Of a stretch of DNA of 64,000 nt, positions 41,517 through 49,879 are shown in pieces. The DNA lies in the NCBI GenBank assembly GCA_964451255.1, contig CAYVHL010000009.1, forward strand, positions 11,744 to 75,743. Reading direction: 5' to 3'. Within the stretch, counting starts at the first letter, position 1, and each line of letters begins with the position of its first letter. Source of the stretch: JAHBTB01 sp964451255 (GTDB taxonomy: Bacteria > Armatimonadota > Fimbriimonadia > Fimbriimonadales > Fimbriimonadaceae). The translations under genes were made by a program, and so were the position numbers. Under the pieces are notes generated by a model. That model was not told the DNA's origin. It did no database searches and saw nothing but the letters and a program-made list of their open reading frames with translations.

Positions 41517-44216
41517 CTATTTGTCCAGGCTGACCATGACCCGCTCGCGGATCGCCGCTTGGGCGGCGGAGAGCCTGGCGATCGGCACCCGGAAGGGCGA
41601 ACAGGACACGTAGTCCAGTCCGATCGCATGGCAGAAGTAGATCGATTCGGGATCCCCGCCGTGCTCGCCGCAGATACCGCATTTGAGACCGTCACGGGTC
41701 TTGCGGCCGTTCTCGACCGCCATCCGCATCAACTGGCCGACGCCTGCCTGGTCGATCGACTCGAACGGGTTGGTCGGCAAGATCTTGTTTTCGACGTATT
41801 TCTGCAGGAACTTCCCTTCTGCGTCGTCACGTGAAAAGCCAAATGTCATCTGCGTCAGGTCGTTCGTGCCGAAGCTGAAGAACTGGGCGTATTCGGCGAT
41901 CTCAGAAGCGGTCAGGGCCGCCCTAGGAATCTCGATCATCGTCCCGAACGTGTAGGGAACCTCAATTCCTTCCCGCTTGACGATCTCCTTAGCCTCTGCT
42001 TCGAGTTGGCCCTGGACGAGACGCAACTCGTTCACCGTCGAGACGAGGGGGATCATGATGTCCGGGAAGACCTTCTTGCCCGCCTTGGTCAGCTTTGCCG
42101 CCGCTTGCAGAATCGCGCGGGTCTGCATGACCACCAATCCGGGAAGGATGATCGACAGACGCACGCCTCGCAGACCCATCATCGGGTTCTGCTCGTGCAT
42201 CGTCTCGACCTCGCTGAGCAGCTTGAGCTTCTCGGCCAACTTGCCCTTGTCGCTGTCGTTGGCAGGCTGGAGGTTCAGACGCGTCTGGAGTTCGGTCGTC
42301 TCGCGGATCAACGTCTGGAGCGACGGCAAGAACTCGTGCAACGGCGGGTCGATCAGTCGCACCGTCACCGGCCTGCCTTCCATCGCTTCGAAGATGCCCT
42401 CGAAATCACCCTGCTGGACCTTCTCCAGCTTGTCGAGGCACGACTGGCGCACGGCATCGTCTTTGGTCAAGATGAGTTCTTGGACGATCGGAAGGCGGTC
42501 TATCTCAAAGAACATATGCTCTGTTCGACAAAGGCCGATTCCTTCTGCGCCGAACTCGATGGCCTGACGGCTGTCACGCGGGTTGTCCGCGTTAGCCCGG
42601 ACTTTGAGCCGCCGGAACTCGTCGCACCACCCCATCAGTTCGCCGAAGGCGCCGCTCACCTCGGGAGCAATAAGTTTGAGGGCGCCGAGGTAGACCTTTC
42701 CAGTCGAGCCGTCCATTGTGATGATGTCGCCCTCTTTGACGACATGCCCTCCGACCTTGACGGTGCCGGCGTGCTCGTCGATCACCAATGCCTCGGCACC
42801 GGCGACGCACGGGATACCGAAGCCGCGGGCGACGACCGCCGCGTGAGACGTCTTTCCTCCCCGGGCGGTCAGGACACCTTGCGCCGCCATCATGCCGTGC
42901 ACATCGTCCGGGTTCGTCTCGTCCCGTACCAGCAGGACCTTGTGGCCCAATCCGCCCTTACCCCGTTCGGCAGCGTGGTCGGCGTCGAATACGACCTCGC
43001 CGACAGCCGCTCCCGGCGATGCGGGCAGCCCCTGTGCGAGCAGTGTCGCGGATGGAAGGGCGCCAGGGTCGATCCGTGGGTGAAGGAGTTGGTCCAGATG
43101 CGAGCCTGTGACGCGCTGGATCGCGGTCTCTTTGTCGATCAAGCCCTCGTGCACCATCTCAACTGCGGCACGCACGGCCGCCGGGCCGGTGCGCTTCCCC
43201 GAGCGGCACTGAAGCATGTATAGGGTGCCGTGCTCAATGGTGAACTCGACGTCCTGCATGTCCTTGTAGTGGCTCTCCAAGAGGTTCACGACGCGGACGA
43301 ACTCGTTGAACACCACCGGGTCTTGCTTCTCAAGTTCGGTGATCGGCACCGGGGTCCTCACGCCCGCTACGACGTCCTCCCCTTGGGCGTTCATCAGATA
43401 CTCGCCGAAGAGAATCCTTTCGCCGGTCGACGGGTCGCGGGTGAAGGCGACACCTGTGCCGCAATCGTCGCCCGCGTTTCCAAAGACCATGGCCTGCACG
43501 TTCACGGCGGTGCCGATTTCATCGGGGATCTTTTCGGTGCGCCGATAGTAGATCGCCCGCTCGGTGTTCCAACTCTTGAAAACCGCCTCGATGCCGAGCG
43601 CGAGTTGCTCATAGACGTCGGTCGGGAACTCACGACCGGCGTTTTGCCTGACATGCGCCAAGAAAAGGCCGCTGATCTCCTTCAGTTGCTCGGCGGTCAG
43701 GTCGAGGTCGGACTTGGCTCCGACTTTGGTCTTGTAGTCCTGGAAGATCTTGTTGTCGAAGTCGTGCTTGCTCAAACCAAAAGCGACGTCCGAGAACATC
43801 ATGATGAACCGGCGGTAGCTGTCGTAGACGAAGCGCTGGTCTCCGGTCTCCTGGATCATCGCGTCGATCGTCTGAGGGTTCAAACCCAGATTGAGGACCG
43901 TGTCCATCATTCCCGGCATCGAAAACTTGGCGCCCGACCGGACAGAAAACAACAGGGGCTTGTCGGTGCCTCCGAACTTGCGCCCGGTCTTGGCCTCGAC
44001 GTCGGCGACAGCCGCATGGACTTCGTCCATCAGTCCTGTCGGTAGCTGCTTGCCAGCCTTGTAGTACTCGGTGCAGACCGCTGTGGTCACGGTGAACCCA
44101 GGAGGCACGGGCAACCCGATATTCGACATCTCGGCCAAGTTGGCCCCTTTGCCACCCAGGAGGTCGCGCATGGTGGCGTTGCCGTCACGGAACAAGAAAA
44201 CTCTTTTGTCGTTCAT
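41517..44216 (-). CDS. ppdK: Pyruvate, phosphate dikinase
   Basis: An 899-residue enzyme that interconverts pyruvate, ATP and phosphate with PEP, AMP and PPi. The N-terminal nucleotide-binding part begins LLGGKGANLAEMSNIGLPVP; the phospho-histidine is in GGKTSHAAVVARGFGIPCV; the C-terminal PEP barrel contains GAEGIGLCRTEHMFF and FSFGTNDLTQMTFGFSRDD, and the loop GICGEHGGDP carries the catalytic Cys region. The ATG at 44216 gives the usual beginning. With pckA and gpmA this makes a reversible PEP node. A 196-base gap to rpmE2 holds its promoter. Confidence 0.96.
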   Translation of the reverse strand: MNDKRVFLFRDGNATMRDLLGGKGANLAEMSNIGLPVPPGFTVTTAVCTEYYKAGKQLPTGLMDEVHAAVADVEAKTGRKFGGTDKPLLFSVRSGAKFSMPGMMDTVLNLGLNPQTIDAMIQETGDQRFVYDSYRRFIMMFSDVAFGLSKHDFDNKIFQDYKTKVGAKSDLDLTAEQLKEISGLFLAHVRQNAGREFPTDVYEQLALGIEAVFKSWNTERAIYYRRTEKIPDEIGTAVNVQAMVFGNAGDDCGTGVAFTRDPSTGERILFGEYLMNAQGEDVVAGVRTPVPITELEKQDPVVFNEFVRVVNLLESHYKDMQDVEFTIEHGTLYMLQCRSGKRTGPAAVRAAVEMVHEGLIDKETAIQRVTGSHLDQLLHPRIDPGALPSATLLAQGLPASPGAAVGEVVFDADHAAERGKGGLGHKVLLVRDETNPDDVHGMMAAQGVLTARGGKTSHAAVVARGFGIPCVAGAEALVIDEHAGTVKVGGHVVKEGDIITMDGSTGKVYLGALKLIAPEVSGAFGELMGWCDEFRRLKVRANADNPRDSRQAIEFGAEGIGLCRTEHMFFEIDRLPIVQELILTKDDAVRQSCLDKLEKVQQGDFEGIFEAMEGRPVTVRLIDPPLHEFLPSLQTLIRETTELQTRLNLQPANDSDKGKLAEKLKLLSEVETMHEQNPMMGLRGVRLSIILPGLVVMQTRAILQAAAKLTKAGKKVFPDIMIPLVSTVNELRLVQGQLEAEAKEIVKREGIEVPYTFGTMIEIPRAALTASEIAEYAQFFSFGTNDLTQMTFGFSRDDAEGKFLQKYVENKILPTNPFESIDQAGVGQLMRMAVENGRKTRDGLKCGICGEHGGDPESIYFCHAIGLDYVSCSPFRVPIARLSAAQAAIRERVMVSLDK

Positions 44217-44412
44217 GGTTTCAACCAGGGAGACGGCGTCTCGTGCGCATGGCGACATTGGCTCGACAAGACTGCCGGTCGGTCTAACTCTTGGGAGTCT
44301 ATCCGATCCCCGGCCGCCTACCGGGGGCACGTCACGGGCTATTCCGGTCCCACGTGGGCTTCCAGAGGAGCACCCGAAACGGTCATAATCTCAACCGCGC
44401 CTGGAGACGCCC

Positions 44413-44661
<249 letters not shown>

Positions 44662-44792
44662 CGCTCGTATTTTCTTATGTTGCCGAGCCCACGAAGCTTG
44701 GCAAATATGGAAAGAACCCGATAAACAACGGGAACCTGTGGGAAATCGATTCCGTCGAAAGTCCCAGAGGTCGAGTACCGGGACGCTGATTT

Positions 44793-45332
44793 ATGCCCTT
44801 GGAGTTACGGCTGGCTACAAGTGAAGACGAACCTGTTTTTGGAAGGCTCGTCCAACTCTATCTGCACGAATGCAGCCGCTATTCCCATCAAACGCCTGAT
44901 GACGACGGCCTGTTCGCCACCGAAGGGCTGGAAGCACTGCTCGGAAGCGACAAGAAGCCCTATCTGTTCTGGTTAGCCGGCCGCCTAGCTGGGTTCTCCA
45001 TCTGCGAAGAAACCGACGACGGCCACAAGATGGACGACTTCTTCGTTCTTTGGCCTTACCGGAGGCTCGGTGTAGGCGAGGAAGTCGCCCGGATCATCTT
45101 TGACGAACATCCTGGCCCCTGGTCGATCCCGTACGACGAGTCGAACGACCTTGCCAAAACGTTTTGGCGAGCGGTCGTCTACCGATACAGCCGAAAGGAT
45201 TTCGCAGAGGTGCGTGAGAGTGACGGTTGGACGACCCTTAGGTTTGAGTCTGTCAAGAGGCCGGGGCCCGGCGTCGAGACGACCCACCAACACAGCCCGA
45301 TCAAGACTCGCTTATCGCACGAGACCCCGTAG
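44793..45332 (+). CDS. GNAT-family acetyltransferase-like protein
   Basis: A 179-residue protein with the Gcn5-related fold: a start ELRLATSEDEPVFGRLVQLY, the core strand LFWLAGRLAGFSICEE, then MDDFFVLWPYRRLGVGEEVA, where RRLGVG is the acetyl-CoA phosphate-binding loop, followed by a late strand around AVVYRYSR. The C-terminal 35 residues are disordered. The acceptor is unknown. Confidence 0.8.
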   Translation: MPLELRLATSEDEPVFGRLVQLYLHECSRYSHQTPDDDGLFATEGLEALLGSDKKPYLFWLAGRLAGFSICEETDDGHKMDDFFVLWPYRRLGVGEEVARIIFDEHPGPWSIPYDESNDLAKTFWRAVVYRYSRKDFAEVRESDGWTTLRFESVKRPGPGVETTHQHSPIKTRLSHETP

Positions 45333-45402
45333 TCCCTTGAACCTTCACCAGGCATGCCATACTGGATGTTCTGGGGCGTTCTGCGCCCTCTGGTGACCTG
45401 CC

Positions 45403-47223
45403 TTGGCGAAACCCACCCCACTCAAGCCCGAAGAAGCTGCCGCGCGTTCCTATGCGGATCGCTTGATCCTCGAAAAATTGACGGAGCTTCGCGAAGTCGT
45501 CAAGCCCAGCGAAGTGGCGGAAAAACTCCAGTCCGTCGGCATCGGCCTTGCCGCCGTCCGATCACTTCTCGCCTCGAACGCGGACAAGTTCGCCTATTCC
45601 GAGCGGCGATGGATCCCCTCGGCCCGCCTCGAAGGCATGGGCCGGCCCTTCTCCGAGATCGTCCGGCTGATCCTTGACCGCTTTGGCGGCCCCATGCAGG
45701 TGTCTCTCCTCATCACTGAGCTTGTCGGTGCCCACGGCCAGGATCCTGCCTTTCTTGAGGAATCTCTGCCGCGACTGCTGTGCACCGACGACCGCTTCCT
45801 GCTCACGCGAAGCGAAGATGCGGCCCTTTCCGACTGGGTGTTCAAGGCGAATGACGAACCTGTCGCACGCACTTATGCTTTGAACGGCGTCGATGCTGAA
45901 GAGGTGGAAGCCTTGTCCGCAAAACTCAAGGCTTTCGATTGGCGTGACCCGGATGCGACCGTCAAGGCCCTGGAAAAGACGGCCCCGGTCGATGTCAAGG
46001 CGCTCGGCGCTGTCGCGTGGCTCGCCCTGTCGCCACAACAGGATCAGAGCCACATGCTCTACGATTGGCGGGCTTTCAACTCCGAGCTTCTCAGCATCCC
46101 CGGATTCGTCTTGTCCTCCGACGGCAAACTGTCTCCCGAGGCAGACGCCAAGAAATGGGTCTCCCTCGCGGTCAAGGTAGCTGAAAAACTGGCCCCCACG
46201 GTAGAAATCGAGGACGCCGCACCCCTGGAACTCAAGCCAGAGGACGCAGAGACGGCGATCAAACGGATCGTGGCCGCCGATGGCACCATGACGGCGACTC
46301 AGATTCTTGAGAACCAATTTGAGATCACACCAAGTGTGAAGACCTTCCCCGACGACCTGCGCAACGTGATGACGGCTCTAAAGTCCGACGCGCGCATCTG
46401 GTGGGTCGGTGGCGACAGGTTCAGGAAGCCTAACGACGCGCCGGATTTCATCTACACCCTGCCGGACGCCTTGCAGTTTGTCAAGAGCGACCAACTTCAA
46501 GAGGACGGCGACCCGGTCGACGTCGAACTCACCGACGAGGGTCTCAGCAGCTCGCTACGCAAGCTCATCGTCCACCCGTTGGCGACCGACGTCCAAGACG
46601 AGGAGTTCATCCCGCAGCTCAAGCAGATCCCGGAGCGGCTTCGCCTTGTTCTCAAGCCCATCCATCGCGAACTCGGCACGTTCCCGATGTCTCAGTTTCC
46701 GACCGGTTGGTTTGAAGACGAGCCAGCCATCCAAGAACTCGTTTTCATCGCGCCCGACGGCCAGGAACTGCAGGTCTGGATGAATAGCAAGGCCCGCTTG
46801 CTGTTCAACCTTTTCGATTGGTGGCTTGATCAACCGATTGAGTCGGGTGCGGTCTTCAACCTTGCCAAGACAAACAAACCGAACGTCTTCGACTTCAGCT
46901 GGGAAGACCAGACCGACCCGGTCGTCTATGTCTCGAACCAGCGGATGGAGGAACTCCGTGAGTTGGCGGCGCGGTCGGAAGCCATATCCACCTTCGACAT
47001 TCTGCGCGAGGTCATGACGCACTGGCCGAAGGGCGCCGACTTCTTGACCGTCCTATGGGAAGTCAACGTAGTCCGGCGCACAAGCCGACGGCTTCTTGCT
47101 TCGTTGCTCAGCAGTTACCTCTGCTTCTACCAGCGCTCGGGGTCACCGGTCTGGCACTATGACCACAAAAAAGTCGAACAAGGATTCGACAAGACCAAGA
47201 AGAAATTCATCAAGAAAGACTAA
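45403..47223 (+). CDS. Large hypothetical cytosolic protein with helical repeats
   Basis: A 606-residue soluble protein with no export signal. The N-terminal 120 residues contain two winged-helix-like units (KPSEVAEKLQSVGIGLAAVR and PFSEIVRLILDRFGGPMQVS), which recall HTH or restriction-associated HARE-HTH-type folds. The rest is alpha/beta with ADGTMTATQILENQFEITPS and FDILREVMTHWPKGADFLTV, hinting at more HTH-like units, and a basic tail (DKTKKKFIKKD). No enzymatic motif was found. The start is TTG at 45403. The HTH units suggest nucleic acid binding, as inference. Confidence 0.55.
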   Translation: MAKPTPLKPEEAAARSYADRLILEKLTELREVVKPSEVAEKLQSVGIGLAAVRSLLASNADKFAYSERRWIPSARLEGMGRPFSEIVRLILDRFGGPMQVSLLITELVGAHGQDPAFLEESLPRLLCTDDRFLLTRSEDAALSDWVFKANDEPVARTYALNGVDAEEVEALSAKLKAFDWRDPDATVKALEKTAPVDVKALGAVAWLALSPQQDQSHMLYDWRAFNSELLSIPGFVLSSDGKLSPEADAKKWVSLAVKVAEKLAPTVEIEDAAPLELKPEDAETAIKRIVAADGTMTATQILENQFEITPSVKTFPDDLRNVMTALKSDARIWWVGGDRFRKPNDAPDFIYTLPDALQFVKSDQLQEDGDPVDVELTDEGLSSSLRKLIVHPLATDVQDEEFIPQLKQIPERLRLVLKPIHRELGTFPMSQFPTGWFEDEPAIQELVFIAPDGQELQVWMNSKARLLFNLFDWWLDQPIESGAVFNLAKTNKPNVFDFSWEDQTDPVVYVSNQRMEELRELAARSEAISTFDILREVMTHWPKGADFLTVLWEVNVVRRTSRRLLASLLSSYLCFYQRSGSPVWHYDHKKVEQGFDKTKKKFIKKD

Positions 47224-47287
47224 TGGGGAGGGCCCTTGATCAGAAGACCCTAATCTGCCATTATGGAGGGCCCGACAGGAACAGCGA

Positions 47288-47701
47288 ATGGCCAATCTGA
47301 AATCGTCAAAGAAAGACATCCGGCGCTCACGTGAACAGGCTACGGCGAACAAGTCTGTGCGCACCGCGCTCAAGACCTACGTCAAGAAGGTACGTGAAGC
47401 CGCCCACGCCGAAGATCCGGAAGCTGTGGCCAAGGCTGCCTCTCAGGTTCAAAGAAGCTTTGATAAGGCGACCCAACGCGGCATAGTCCACAAAAACCAG
47501 GCTGCGCGTCGCAAGAGCCGCATCATGTCTCAGGCGGCAAAGGCCGTTGCCCAAGCCAAATCTGCAGAACCGGCGCCAAAGGCAAAGGTCGAAAAAGCCG
47601 CGAAGACAGAGAAAGCCGTGAAAGCGGACAAGCCTACGGTTGCAAAGAAACCAGCGGCGAAAGCCGCTCCTAAAGCGAAGAAAGCCAAATCAGACGAATA
47701 G
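47288..47701 (+). CDS. rpsT: Ribosomal protein bS20 with Ala/Lys-rich extension
   Basis: The first 88 residues match S20: MANLKSSKKDIRRSREQATA, RTALKTYVKKV and GIVHKNQAARRKSRIM. About 48 further residues are almost only Ala, Lys, Pro and Glu (KAAKTEKAVKADKPTVAKKP), giving 137 residues in place of about 88. S20 binds 16S rRNA early in assembly. The tail is histone H1-like in composition and may add nonspecific nucleic-acid binding. The gene lies 64 bases after the unknown 606-residue gene and ends at a strong terminator. Confidence 0.93.
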   Translation: MANLKSSKKDIRRSREQATANKSVRTALKTYVKKVREAAHAEDPEAVAKAASQVQRSFDKATQRGIVHKNQAARRKSRIMSQAAKAVAQAKSAEPAPKAKVEKAAKTEKAVKADKPTVAKKPAAKAAPKAKKAKSDE

Positions 47702-47725
47702 GGGCAAATCGCCCCTTGTCGGCCC

Positions 47726-47768
47726 AAAGCGACCGCCTGTGACCTAAGGGACACCGGCGGTCGCTTTC
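47726..47768 (+). terminator. Intrinsic terminator after rpsT
   Basis: AAAGCGACCGCC (47726-47737) pairs perfectly with GGCGGTCGCTTT (47756-47767) around an 18-base loop. The stem is 12 bp, bounded by an A-run and a T-run. A smaller stem, GGGGC/GCCCC, lies at 47701-47714 just after the stop codon. Confidence 0.75.
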
Positions 47769-47809
47769 ATGTCCGAAGCTCGACACCGGCAAAAGGTAAC
47801 CTCGAGCCA

Positions 47810-48412
47810 ATGGCCAAGCTGATCCTTGTCCGGCACGGACAGTCACTCTGGAACCTCGAAAACAGATTCACCGGATGGGTGGACGTCCCTTTGACCGAAC
47901 AAGGCAAGGCAGAAGCAAGGGCAGCAGGTGAAAAGCTGCGAGGCCAACCTGTCGACGTCGCCTATACCAGCGCTTTGAGCCGTGCTCAGGAGACACTTCG
48001 CATCATCATGGAGACGACTCCCCTTGCTGTCCCTGTCATCCGCGACAAAGCGCTCAACGAACGTGACTACGGCGACCTCAGCGGGCTGAACAAAGACGAG
48101 ATGCGAGAGAAGTACGGCGCCGAGCAGGTCCATATCTGGCGGCGGAGCTTTGATGTCCGGCCCCCTGGGGGAGAGTGCCTAGCCGACACCGCGGGCCGCA
48201 CAGTGCCCTTCTTCGAGCGATGCATCATGGGTGACGTCCGCCAGGGCAAGAACGTCTTGGTCGTCGCCCATGGGAACTCCAACCGGTCGATCGCCATGAA
48301 ACTTGAGAACTTGTCTCCCGACGAAGTTGTCGCATTGGAACTTGCGACCGGTGTGCCTCTCGTCTATGAGATCCAGAAGGACGGCACAATCACGGACAAG
48401 GTCATTCTGTGA
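47810..48412 (+). CDS. gpmA: 2,3-bisphosphoglycerate-dependent phosphoglycerate mutase
   Basis: A 200-residue histidine phosphatase superfamily enzyme interconverting 3- and 2-phosphoglycerate. LILVRHGQSLWNLENRFTGW holds the phospho-histidine; ALNERDYGDLSGLNKDEMRE, the Glu in that loop, and VVAHGNSNRSI hold the remaining active-site residues. The GpmA-specific insertion (RRSFDVRPPGGE) is present but shortened compared with the 250-residue form; 200 residues is the compact type. Confidence 0.92.
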   Translation: MAKLILVRHGQSLWNLENRFTGWVDVPLTEQGKAEARAAGEKLRGQPVDVAYTSALSRAQETLRIIMETTPLAVPVIRDKALNERDYGDLSGLNKDEMREKYGAEQVHIWRRSFDVRPPGGECLADTAGRTVPFFERCIMGDVRQGKNVLVVAHGNSNRSIAMKLENLSPDEVVALELATGVPLVYEIQKDGTITDKVIL

Positions 48413-48437
48413 GCTGCGGTGCCACTAATCTAGCGAC

Positions 48438-49877
48438 TTACTTCAACATCCCCGTCACGATTTCACCGCTGACGTCGGTCAAACGGAAGTCGCGTCCCTG
48501 ATGCCGATAGGTCAGTTTCGTGTGGTCGATACCCATCAAATGTAGGATCGTGGCGTTCAGGTCATGGATATGGACGGGGTCTTCGACGATGTTGTAGCCA
48601 AAGTCGTCGGTCTTCCCTACCACGGTGCCGGGCTTTATGCCACCGCCGGCCATCCAAACTGAGTATGCGTGCGGATGGTGGTCGCGCCCTTTGAACGGCA
48701 CACCGTTCCGACCCTCGTTCATCGGAGTGCGCCCGAACTCGCCGCCCCAAATGACCAGCGTGTCCTCAAGCATGCCCAGGCGCTTCAGGTCGGTCACGAG
48801 GGCCGCAGTCGCCTGATCGGTCGCCAGAGTCTGGCGGCCGAGTCCGTGTGTGAGGTCGTTTGACTCGCTGTCGCCGTGTTGGTCCCAACCCCAGTGGTAC
48901 AGCTGCACAAATCGGACTCCCCTCTGGAGCAGGCGCCTCGCGAGCAGGCAGTTGTTGGCAAAGCTCGGTTGCCCCGGAGTGGTGCCGTAAAGAGCCTGGG
49001 TCTCAGGCGTCTCCTTGCTCACGTCCATCAGCTCAGGGACGCTGCTCTGCATCCGATAGGCCAGTTCATAGCTTGCGATCCGGGTGTCGATCTCCGGATC
49101 GTTGACAATCTGTCTGTGCTCGCGGTTCAACTCTCCGATGGCGTCAAGCTGTTGCCTGCGGAGCTGTCTGTCCAGACCGGCAGGATCCGTCACATAGAGT
49201 ACGGGGTCGCCTTTGGACCGAAACTCGACACCCTGGTACTGCGTCGGCAGAAAGCCGCTGCCCCAGCACGACTTCCCGCCGTCCGGGTTGTTCTGGCCAC
49301 TGATCAGCACCACAAAACCAGGAAGGTCCTTGCTCTCACTACCGAGCCCATATGTCAGCCAAGAACCCATCGACGGTCGCCCAGGTATCTGGAATCCCGT
49401 GTTGGAGAAGATCTGTGCCGGAGCGTGGTTGAACTGGTCCGTGTGCATCGATCGCACGACGCATATGTCGTCGACGATCTTCTTAGTGTGCGGCAAGAGT
49501 TCGCATAACTCGATCCCGCTTTGGCCGCACTTTTCAAATGTGTGCGGTGATCCGAGTAGCTTCGGCCTGCCCTTGATGAATGCAAATCGCTCTCCCTTGA
49601 TTAGCTCCTCAGGGCACTCTTCCCCGTCATGCTTCTGCAGCATAGGTTTGGGATCGTACAGGTCGATCTGGGACGGAGCACCAGCCATAAACAGGAAGAC
49701 AATGCGTTTCGCCTTGGGCGGGAAGTCCGGCCCGACCTTACGGAGCTTCCCGTCGGGACCGCCGATCGCCATGCTGGTCTCCGCAAGCATCGAGGCCAAC
49801 GCAAGGTTCCCCACGCCATAACCGGCCACCTTGAGCAGGTGTCGGCGGGTGATCTCGCGGATTCGGTATTGGTCCAT
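48438..49877 (-). CDS. DUF1501 exported protein (sulfatase-like)
   Basis: A 479-residue protein with a Tat-like N-terminus (RRHLLKVAGYGVGNLALAS), then VFLFMAGAPSQIDLYDPKPM, which is the DUF1501 start, and FVVLISGQNNPDGGKSCWGS, LYHWGWDQHGD, LVIWGGEFGRTPMNEG and GRDHHPHAYSVWMAGGG. The alkaline-phosphatase-like fold suggests a hydrolase for sulfate or phosphate esters; function is unproven. It follows the DUF1549/DUF1553 gene by two bases. Such pairs are abundant in Planctomycetes. Confidence 0.9.
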   Translation of the reverse strand: MDQYRIREITRRHLLKVAGYGVGNLALASMLAETSMAIGGPDGKLRKVGPDFPPKAKRIVFLFMAGAPSQIDLYDPKPMLQKHDGEECPEELIKGERFAFIKGRPKLLGSPHTFEKCGQSGIELCELLPHTKKIVDDICVVRSMHTDQFNHAPAQIFSNTGFQIPGRPSMGSWLTYGLGSESKDLPGFVVLISGQNNPDGGKSCWGSGFLPTQYQGVEFRSKGDPVLYVTDPAGLDRQLRRQQLDAIGELNREHRQIVNDPEIDTRIASYELAYRMQSSVPELMDVSKETPETQALYGTTPGQPSFANNCLLARRLLQRGVRFVQLYHWGWDQHGDSESNDLTHGLGRQTLATDQATAALVTDLKRLGMLEDTLVIWGGEFGRTPMNEGRNGVPFKGRDHHPHAYSVWMAGGGIKPGTVVGKTDDFGYNIVEDPVHIHDLNATILHLMGIDHTKLTYRHQGRDFRLTDVSGEIVTGMLK

Positions 49878-49879
49878 CG

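Noticed and set aside
42006..43223. 405-codon plus-strand frame inside ppdK
   Set aside because: It lies opposite a complete pyruvate phosphate dikinase; Leu/Arg/His-rich, without signals or motifs.
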